Assembly: GCA_052148295.1 (NCBI GenBank)
Contig: JBKQIP010000240.1
Span: 1 to 45,071, forward strand
Direction of reading: 5' to 3'
From: Bog-473 sp052148295
GTDB taxonomy: Bacteria > Actinomycetota > Acidimicrobiia > Acidimicrobiales > RAAP-2
DNA length: 45,071 nt
The notes beneath the pieces were generated by a model. That model searched no databases, was not told the origin of the DNA, and worked only from the letters and a program-made list of their open reading frames with translations. Shown here piece after piece: positions 39,537 to 45,071 of this stretch. Position 1 is the stretch's first letter. Each line of letters opens with the position of its first letter. The position numbers and the translations under genes were made by a program.

Positions 39537-40742
39537 ATGCCCGAAGCAGTCATCGTCGCCACCGGTCGCACCCCCATCGGCCGCGCCAACAAGGGCTCGC
39601 TGGTCGGGTGCCGTCCCGACGACCTCAGCGCCCTGGTCCTCAAGGCGGTCCTGGCCAAGGTGCCGCAGCTGGACCCCTCCGACGTCGAGGACGTGCTGCT
39701 CGGCTGCGCGCAGCCGGCCGGCGAGGCGGGCTACAACATCGCCCGGGTGGCCGCCGTTCTGGCCGGGCTGGAGGACGTCCCCGGTGCCACCGTCAACCGG
39801 TACTGCTCGTCGTCCCTGCAGACGATCCGCATGGCGGCCCACGCCATTCGGGCCGGCGAGGGCGACGTCTTCATCGCGGCCGGGGTCGAGACGGTCAGCC
39901 GCTACCAGCACGGCGCCTCGGACATCGGCCCGCACAACGCGGCCTTCGCCGAGGCCGAGGAGCGGACGAAGGCGCGCACGCCCGAGGTGGGTGACCCGTG
40001 GACCCCGACGGCGGGCCTGCCCGACATCTACATCGCCATGGGGCAGACGGCGGAGAACGTGGCCGAGTACGAAGGGGTGACCCGATCGGACATGGACGCG
40101 TTCGCCGCCTTGTCGCAGAACCGGGCCGTCGCGTCGCAGGAGAACGGGTTCTTCGAGCGCGAGATCATCCCGGTCACCCTGGACGACGGCACCGTGATCA
40201 GCAAGGACGACGGGCCGCGGCCGGGCACCACCCTGGAGGGCCTGGCCAACCTCAAGCCGGTCTTCCGACAGGGAGGCACGGTCACGGCCGGCAACGCCTG
40301 CCCCCTCAACGACGGCGCGGCGGCGGTCATCGTCATGAGCGACACCAGGGCCAAGAGCCTGGGCATCACCCCCCTGGCCCGCATCGTGGCCAGCGGTGTC
40401 ACCGGGTTGAACCCCGAGATCATGGGCTTGGGTCCGGTCGACGCCTGCCGGCAGACGCTGGCCCGGGCTGGCATGTCGATGGACGACATCGACCTGGTCG
40501 AGATCAACGAGGCGTTCGCGGCCCAGGTCATCCCGTCGGCCAAGCACCTGGGCATCGCGTGGGACAAGCTCAACGTCAAGGGCGGGGCCATCGCGCTCGG
40601 TCACCCGTTCGGACAGACCGGGGCGCGCATCATGACCACGCTCCTCAACGCGCTCGAGGACACCGACTCCACCTTCGGCCTCGAATCCATGTGCGTCGGC
40701 GGCGGCCAGGGCATGGCCATGATCGTGGAGCGGCTGAGCTAA
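39537..40742 (+). CDS. Acetyl-CoA C-acyltransferase (thiolase)
   Basis: Thiolytic cleavage of a 3-ketoacyl-CoA. 401 residues with all thiolase catalytic positions: nucleophile Cys in VNRYCSSSLQTIRMAAHAI, His in GGAIALGHPFGQTGARI and second Cys in MCVGGGQGMAMIVERL; NEAFAAQ is also present. Closest to the VNRYCSS subgroup of actinobacterial FadA enzymes, not obviously FadA5, the dedicated sterol thiolase. ATG 39537 with GAGGAG upstream. The shared operator with the ChsE4-like gene makes a sterol side-chain role plausible. Converges on the SIS-domain gene with a 22-base gap. Confidence 0.92.
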   Translation: MPEAVIVATGRTPIGRANKGSLVGCRPDDLSALVLKAVLAKVPQLDPSDVEDVLLGCAQPAGEAGYNIARVAAVLAGLEDVPGATVNRYCSSSLQTIRMAAHAIRAGEGDVFIAAGVETVSRYQHGASDIGPHNAAFAEAEERTKARTPEVGDPWTPTAGLPDIYIAMGQTAENVAEYEGVTRSDMDAFAALSQNRAVASQENGFFEREIIPVTLDDGTVISKDDGPRPGTTLEGLANLKPVFRQGGTVTAGNACPLNDGAAAVIVMSDTRAKSLGITPLARIVASGVTGLNPEIMGLGPVDACRQTLARAGMSMDDIDLVEINEAFAAQVIPSAKHLGIAWDKLNVKGGAIALGHPFGQTGARIMTTLLNALEDTDSTFGLESMCVGGGQGMAMIVERLS

Positions 40743-40764
40743 GACCGGCCCTCACGGGCGCGTC

Positions 40765-41805
40765 TCACGGCGGGCCCCCCGCCGCCCGCGCCCCCTCGAC
40801 GACCGGGACGGGCCCGGGATCGGTGCCCTCCCGCCCGGCGAGATGCAGGGAGACGAAGTCCCCGAAGAGGGCCAGGTCGAAGAGGCGACCGAGGTCGTCC
40901 TCACCCTCCGCCCATACCGCGATGATGTCGGCCACGACCTCGTCGAGGGCGTCGTTGACGAAGGCCACGCGACGCGCCACCGCGGGATCCTCCCCGGCGT
41001 GGCGCAACGTGACCAGGGAGAGGATCTGCCGCGTGACGTCGCCGTGCTGGCCCCAGCCGGCGACCTCGTTGTGGGAGAGCTCGGGCTGGATGGCCACGAA
41101 GGCCGGCGTCTTGGCATTCACGTTGATCTGGGTCTTCCAGCGGCGGGCGGCGACCGCGTTCGCCCCGCTGGACCCGTAGACCAGCGGGATGGTGCGCCCG
41201 ATGCGGCGCGCCACGTCCTCGGCCGGACCGTGGGGGGCCACCAGCGCGTCGCGCCGACGGCGCAGCGCCACCACGGCGGTGGCCAGCGCAGGGGCCGGGT
41301 CCGTCATCAGCCCGAGGTGCGACAGCGTGAGCAGCAATGGCACGACGGTGGCGCCCCAGGCCGTGCGGGAGGCCGGCAGGCCGTCGGGGAGCCCGAAGAG
41401 GGGCAGGCTCGCATCTTGGGCCAGCGCGGCGAGCGCGCCCCCTCCCGAGACGACCACCACGGGCGCGCCGCGCTCACGCGCCGCGCCGGCGGCAGCGCAG
41501 GTCTCGGCCGTGTCGCCGGACCACGACACGGCGAAGACAAGGGTGCGGGGACCCACGAACGGCGGGACGCCACCGTCACGGGCCACGACCACCGGGAGCA
41601 CGGCCCCGGCGGCGGCGGCCACCTCGCCGGCCAGTCCGCTGCTGCCCATCCCGCAGATGACCACGGCGCGGAGGTCTCCGGGCGGGGGGAGGTCGGCGCG
41701 GCGGAGCACGTCGCCCGACTGGTCGACGGCGTGGCCCAGTTGCTCCGGGAGCCCCGCCGTGGCATCCCATATGCCGAGGGAGTCCAGCCGGTACGGGTTG
41801 GTCAC
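40765..41805 (-). CDS. SIS-domain sugar-phosphate isomerase (bifunctional PGI/PMI-like)
   Basis: 346 residues. N-terminal SIS sugar-isomerase domain with ICGMGSSGLAGEV, VFAVSWSGDTAETCAAAGAARERGAPVVVVSGGG and TAWGATVVPLLLTL; C-terminal bact-PGI domain with PLVYGSSGANAVAARRWKTQINVNAKTPAFVAIQPELSHNEVAGW. Family members isomerise glucose-6-phosphate and mannose-6-phosphate; the actinobacterial relative next to manB is often of unproven activity (TobH-like). GTG 41805 overlaps the Trm112-like stop by four bases. Third gene of a phosphomannomutase operon. Confidence 0.82.
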   Translation of the reverse strand: MTNPYRLDSLGIWDATAGLPEQLGHAVDQSGDVLRRADLPPPGDLRAVVICGMGSSGLAGEVAAAAGAVLPVVVARDGGVPPFVGPRTLVFAVSWSGDTAETCAAAGAARERGAPVVVVSGGGALAALAQDASLPLFGLPDGLPASRTAWGATVVPLLLTLSHLGLMTDPAPALATAVVALRRRRDALVAPHGPAEDVARRIGRTIPLVYGSSGANAVAARRWKTQINVNAKTPAFVAIQPELSHNEVAGWGQHGDVTRQILSLVTLRHAGEDPAVARRVAFVNDALDEVVADIIAVWAEGEDDLGRLFDLALFGDFVSLHLAGREGTDPGPVPVVEGARAAGGPP

Positions 41806-42044
41806 CCCGGGTCGGGCCCAGTCGCCCGCACCCCGTCTTCCTCCGCTTTGGCCATGAGGCGCGCGTGGTCGGCGTCACTGACGTCGGTCCCCTCCTCCAC
41901 CAGCAGGATGGGCACGCCGTCGTCCACGCGGTAGCTCCGGTGCAGCCGCGGGTTGTAGAGCCTGTCCTCGTCGGGGAACCACAGGAGGGGGCCCTTGTCG
42001 ACCGGGCAGGCCAGCACGTCCAGCAGCAGCGGGTCAAGTGTCAC
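41802..42044 (-). CDS. Trm112-family protein
   Basis: 80 residues: LDPLLLDVLACPVDKGPLLW, then NPRLHRSYRVDDGVPILLVEEG, the compact zinc-ribbon-like Trm112 fold (COG2835, YcaR). Only one Cys of the ribbon is visible (ACPVDKG), as in many bacterial members. Usual partner roles are methyltransferase activation in eukaryotes and unknown in bacteria. Start GTG 42044 follows GAGAGGAA. Lies between phosphomannomutase and the SIS isomerase, a conserved actinobacterial order. Confidence 0.85.
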   Translation of the reverse strand: MTLDPLLLDVLACPVDKGPLLWFPDEDRLYNPRLHRSYRVDDGVPILLVEEGTDVSDADHARLMAKAEEDGVRATGPDPG

Positions 42045-42068
42045 CGGGGTTCCTCTCTTTCGGCGCTC

Positions 42069-43442
42069 TCAGCGCACGCCTGTGGCGGTTGCGTAGCGGG
42101 CGATGAGCGCGGTCACGTCGGCGACGTGTCGGGCGCAGAGCTCCGGCGTCGTCGCCTCGACATTGAGCCGCAGCAACGGCTCGGTGTTGGAGGGGCGGAC
42201 GTTGTACCACCAGTCCGCGTGCTCGACCGTCAGGCCGTCGAGCAGATCGATGGAGGCGCCGGCGGCGCGCTCGTGGGCCGCGATGGCCTCCACGGTGGCG
42301 GCCGGATCCGACACTTCCGAGTTGAGCTCCCCCGAATCGCTGTAGCGCCGGAAGGGGGCCAGCAACTCGGAGAGGGTCCGATCGCTCTGGCTCAACATCT
42401 CGAGGACGAGAAGGGCGGTGATGATGCCCGAGTCGGCCCGGAAATTGTCCCGGTAGTAGTAGTGGCCCGAATGCTCGCCCCCGAAGACGGCGCCCGTCTC
42501 GGCCATGACCTTCTTGATGTTGGAATGCCCCACCCGCGTCCGGAACGCCTTGCCGCCGAGGCCTTCGACCACTTCGGGCACCACGTGGGAGCAGATCAGG
42601 TTGTAGAGGACCGTCTCACCCGGATGCTTGCGCAACATGGAGGTGGCGACCAGCGCCGTGGTGAGGGAGCCGGACACCGGCTGGGCCCGCTCGTCCACCA
42701 GGAACACGCGATCGGCATCGCCGTCGAAGGCCAGGCCGATGTCGGCCCCCACCTCGAGGACGGCCGCCTGGAGGTCGACCAGGTTCTCGGGTTGGATGGG
42801 GTCTGCCGGATGATTGGGGAACGAGCCGTCGAGCTCGGGATAGAGCATCTCGACGGTGAACGGGAGGCCGGCGAACACGGTCGGCACGACCAGCCCGCCC
42901 ATGCCGTTGGCCGTGTCGGCCACGATCCTCAGGGGCCGTAGGGCAGCGCGATCGACGAACGAGACCACGTGCGCGGCCCACTCGGGCAGCAGGTCCACCT
43001 CGTGGAGCGGGGCCGAGCCCTGGCCGGCCGGCTGCCCCAGGAGGTCTTCGGCCAGGGCGGCGATCTCCCGCAGGCCGGTGTCGACGCCGATGGGGCGGGC
43101 GCCGGGCAGGCAGAGCTTGATCCCGTTGTACTCCGCCGGATTGTGCGAGGCGGTGAACATGGCACCGGGGGCGTCGAGATGCCCGCTGGCGAAATAGAGG
43201 AAGTCGGTCGACCCCAGGCCCAGGTCCGTCACGGCGACCCCCTCGGAGCGGACCCCGTCGGCGAAGGCGCCCGACAGCTCCACCCCCGAGGTGCGCATGT
43301 CGCGGGCGATCAGGATCTCCGGCGCCCCGGCGAAACGGGCCACCGCCCGACCGATGGCCCGGCACACGTCGGCGTCGAGCTGGTCGGGCACGGTGCCGCG
43401 CACGTCGTAGGCCTTGAAGACCTGGTCCATACGGGTCAGCAC
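42069..43442 (-). CDS. manB: Phosphomannomutase/phosphoglucomutase ManB
   Basis: Interconverts hexose 6- and 1-phosphates, feeding GDP-mannose. 457 residues of the alpha-D-phosphohexomutase family: phosphoserine loop TASHNPAEYNGIK with Ser99, Mg2+ loop AFDGDADRVFLVD with Asp240/242/244, sugar-specificity loop GGEHSGHYYYRD and phosphate loop RPSNTEPLLRL. GEHSG suggests mannose/glucose use. The GTG at 43442 is preferred because TAAGGT lies six bases before it, a leaderless start; ATG 43430 is the alternative. Operon manB-Trm112-SIS isomerase. Confidence 0.93.
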   Translation of the reverse strand: MLTRMDQVFKAYDVRGTVPDQLDADVCRAIGRAVARFAGAPEILIARDMRTSGVELSGAFADGVRSEGVAVTDLGLGSTDFLYFASGHLDAPGAMFTASHNPAEYNGIKLCLPGARPIGVDTGLREIAALAEDLLGQPAGQGSAPLHEVDLLPEWAAHVVSFVDRAALRPLRIVADTANGMGGLVVPTVFAGLPFTVEMLYPELDGSFPNHPADPIQPENLVDLQAAVLEVGADIGLAFDGDADRVFLVDERAQPVSGSLTTALVATSMLRKHPGETVLYNLICSHVVPEVVEGLGGKAFRTRVGHSNIKKVMAETGAVFGGEHSGHYYYRDNFRADSGIITALLVLEMLSQSDRTLSELLAPFRRYSDSGELNSEVSDPAATVEAIAAHERAAGASIDLLDGLTVEHADWWYNVRPSNTEPLLRLNVEATTPELCARHVADVTALIARYATATGVR

Positions 43443-43448
43443 GGCCTC

Positions 43449-43454
43449 ACCTTA
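43449..43454 (-). promoter_or_regulatory. Predicted -10 box, leaderless manB
   Basis: Minus-strand TAAGGT, six bases before GTG 43442. Confidence 0.45.
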
Positions 43455-43499
43455 CGGCTCCGGCCAACCGTGGTCGGCACGGTTCCCGCGCACCGGTGG

Positions 43500-44531
43500 T
43501 CAGTGGATCAATCCCCCCTGGCCGGCGATGGCCACGATGGCCACCAGGTTGAAGGTGGCGTGGGCCACCATGTTCATCCCCAGCCGCCCGGTGCGGTACG
43601 AGATGGCGGCCAGCACCACGCCGAAGAGGGCCAAACCGGCCAGTTGGACCCACTCCCCGTGAGCCAGACCGAAGAGCACTCCGTCGACGATGACGGCCAG
43701 CACCACGCCGAGGCCCCGGGCCCGCCAGGCGGCCGCCGGGGTGAAGAGCCGGACCAGGGCCTTGAGCAACAGCCCCCGGAAGAACAGCTCCTCCATGAAG
43801 GGGGCCACGATGACCGTGGCCACGGCGATGACCAGGAACCCTCCACCATGCGACGCGCCGGTCAGCTTCTGCGACGGTGCGTTGAAGTCGTGGATGTCGT
43901 GCTGAAAGGGCGCGTACATGATGCCGACGGCGATCTGCCCACCGATCCCGACGGCGATGCCGACCAGGTCGATCACGCGGAAGCGCAGGCCCAGGTCGGA
44001 CACGAAGTGCCGCGTGCCCTGCGTGCGGCTGGCCAGCCACGGTGCGCCGAAGAACCCGATCCACAAGCCGGCCAGGGTGGAGACGATGTACCACTCGGGG
44101 GGGACGCTGGCCGAGGCGATGTCCGACATCTGGAGGCTGGTCTTCCCGGCGATGGCCCCGGCCACCAGACCGAACACGGCGGCCAGCAGCTGGCCCACGA
44201 TGAAGCCGGCAAAGGCGTAGAGGAGCCACCGCCAGGCCTGCCGCCGGTCGACCGGTGGGATCCAGGGGCGGTCGAGGAACGGCCCGTCGCCGTTCACCGA
44301 ACCGGTGGGTGGTGCCACCGGCGGCCCCACCGGCGGACCCACCGGCGTCCCGTCGGGCGGCCCGGCTGGTGTCCCCACCGGCGGCCCGACGGCCGGTCCC
44401 CCGGCGCGGGGCACGATGACCTGGGCGCTGAGCCATTCCCGCGGGACGTACCCGGCCGGGACCTGCCCCGGGGGCTGGGCCGGTGCAGGACCGGTCGTCG
44501 CCTCCGCCTCGCCGGGCTCGATGTCGCTCAT
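43500..44531 (-). CDS. CPBP-family intramembrane metalloprotease
   Basis: 343 residues. The N-terminal ~95 residues are Pro/Gly-rich (GPPVGTPAGPPDGTPVGPP), made by 12-bp-type repeats at about 44300-44400. From residue 100 on, several transmembrane segments follow. Catalytic motifs of the CPBP (Abi/Rce1) family: EELFFRG with Glu247-Glu248 and Arg252, FGLAHGEW and the final AHATFNL. Members cleave prenylated or other membrane substrates or act in bacteriocin immunity; the substrate here is unknown. ATG 44531 with TAACGT seven bases upstream. Divergent from ftsH. Confidence 0.88.
   Translation of the reverse strand: MSDIEPGEAEATTGPAPAQPPGQVPAGYVPREWLSAQVIVPRAGGPAVGPPVGTPAGPPDGTPVGPPVGPPVAPPTGSVNGDGPFLDRPWIPPVDRRQAWRWLLYAFAGFIVGQLLAAVFGLVAGAIAGKTSLQMSDIASASVPPEWYIVSTLAGLWIGFFGAPWLASRTQGTRHFVSDLGLRFRVIDLVGIAVGIGGQIAVGIMYAPFQHDIHDFNAPSQKLTGASHGGGFLVIAVATVIVAPFMEELFFRGLLLKALVRLFTPAAAWRARGLGVVLAVIVDGVLFGLAHGEWVQLAGLALFGVVLAAISYRTGRLGMNMVAHATFNLVAIVAIAGQGGLIH
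44300..44400. repeat. Proline/glycine repeat DNA in CPBP protease gene
   Basis: Imperfect 12-15-bp repeats of the type CCCACCGGCGGC / CCCACCGGCGTC, encoding GPPVGTP on the minus strand. More diverged than the other arrays in this window. Confidence 0.7.
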
Positions 44532-44538
44532 CGGGTAG

Positions 44539-44544
44539 ACGTTA
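44539..44544 (-). promoter_or_regulatory. Predicted -10 box, leaderless CPBP gene
   Basis: Minus-strand TAACGT, seven bases before ATG 44531. Confidence 0.4.
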
Positions 44545-44606
44545 CCGGCAGGCCTGGTCCGGGCAGCGTCCCCCCCGGGCGGTTACCGCTTCGGGAGAGG
44601 GACGCA

Positions 44607-44612
44607 TAGCAT
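44607..44612 (+). promoter_or_regulatory. Predicted -10 box, leaderless ftsH
   Basis: TAGCAT, six bases before GTG 44619. Confidence 0.45.
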
Positions 44613-44618
44613 GGTCCG

Positions 44619-45071
44619 GTGACCCCACAACGCCCAGACCGGCCCCCGGCCAAGCCCGGACAGCAGCCGGGCGAGGGGAACGCCCCTTCCGGAGGCGCCC
44701 CGGAGGGCCAGAATTGGCGCTGGCTCTGGGCGGTGGCCGCCATCGCGGCCGTGGCCATCCTCCTGGCGGTCACGGCGGCCAAGTCCACCAGTTCGAAGAC
44801 CCTGACCTACTCCACGTACATGCAGGACGTGGCGGGCCGGCAGGTGAACACGGCCCAGATCAGCAACGAGACGGGCGAGATCACCGGGAAGCTCAAGGAC
44901 GGGACCTCCTACGAGGTCAAGGGGCCCAGCCCGTCGCTGCCCAACGACGTCACCGAGATGCGGAAGGACGGCGTGGCGGTGAGCTTTCCCACGCCGCCCA
45001 CCAACCTCCTGAGCGACCTCCTCCCCTACATCTTCATCATCGCCATCGGTGCCGCCTTCATCTACTTCATC
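44619..45071 (+). CDS. ftsH: ATP-dependent zinc metalloprotease FtsH, N-terminal part (3' end outside window)
   Basis: Only the first 151 residues are present. They read as an N-terminal Pro/Gly-rich cytoplasmic tail, a transmembrane segment (LWAVAAIAAVAILLAV, about residues 36-51), the FtsH extracytoplasmic domain (TLTYSTYMQDVAGRQVNTAQISNETGEITGKLKDG) and the start of the second transmembrane segment (LLPYIFIIAIGAAFIYF). The AAA and HEXXH parts would follow beyond 45071. GTG 44619 is chosen because the ATG at 44611 meets a stop after three codons and TAGCAT lies six bases upstream of GTG. Divergent from the CPBP protease. Confidence 0.82.
   Translation, partial: MTPQRPDRPPAKPGQQPGEGNAPSGGAPEGQNWRWLWAVAAIAAVAILLAVTAAKSTSSKTLTYSTYMQDVAGRQVNTAQISNETGEITGKLKDGTSYEVKGPSPSLPNDVTEMRKDGVAVSFPTPPTNLLSDLLPYIFIIAIGAAFIYFI

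Overview
The window is high-G+C (about 70 percent by eye), densely coded bacterial DNA with many GTG starts, 1-4 base stop/start overlaps and several F420-type luciferase-like oxidoreductases. This points to an actinobacterium. A class such as Acidimicrobiia would fit, but the class is inference. No tRNA, rRNA, CRISPR array, integrase or transposase was seen.

Left part (1-14.7 kb): the 3' part of a D12 adenine DNA methylase, a PPK2-type polyphosphate kinase, an F420-type oxidoreductase and an amidase; then an ACAD10/11-like acyl-CoA dehydrogenase divergent from bioB. BioB is followed at once by a 58-residue, three-knuckle zinc-ribbon protein that looks like the biotin synthase auxiliary protein BsaP. 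A DUF222/HNH gene separates this from the reverse-strand bioA-bioF-bioD operon. Divergent from bioA is a riboflavin synthase of the archaeal type, unexpected in this setting. A secreted G1-family (glutamic) peptidase follows. This part is packed with short tandem repeats (units 9-54 bp) both between genes and inside them.

Middle part (14.7-40.7 kb): a sterol side-chain catabolism region. It holds two FadD19-like acyl-CoA ligases, a FadD17-like ligase, an igr-type operon (chsE2-chsH2-chsE1-chsH1-ltp2) divergent from a CYP125-like P450, an Rv3520c-family oxidoreductase, a FadE26/FadE27-like (ChsE4/ChsE5) pair and a thiolase. Five palindromes resembling the KstR operator (core AACnnGTT) sit in front of these units, two of them full matches to TnnAACnnGTTnnA. 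Together these genes would hydroxylate the sterol side chain at its end (CYP125), activate it with CoA (FadD), and shorten it by dehydrogenation (ChsE pairs), hydration (ChsH1-ChsH2) and thiolytic or retro-aldol cleavage (thiolase, Ltp2). Accessory genes in between encode a PaiB-like protein, an SRPBCC protein, an isochorismatase-fold protein lacking its catalytic triad, a P-loop ATPase, a methyltransferase, an ABM monooxygenase, two membrane proteins (DUF4389, DUF5684) and a YgjP-like metallopeptidase.

Right part (40.7-45.1 kb): housekeeping sugar-phosphate genes (phosphomannomutase, Trm112-like protein, SIS-domain isomerase), a CPBP membrane protease, and the start of ftsH, which runs off the window.

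Many genes that lack a Shine-Dalgarno sequence instead have TAnnnT exactly 6-7 bases before an ATG/GTG start, the signature of leaderless transcription. I used it to choose several starts.
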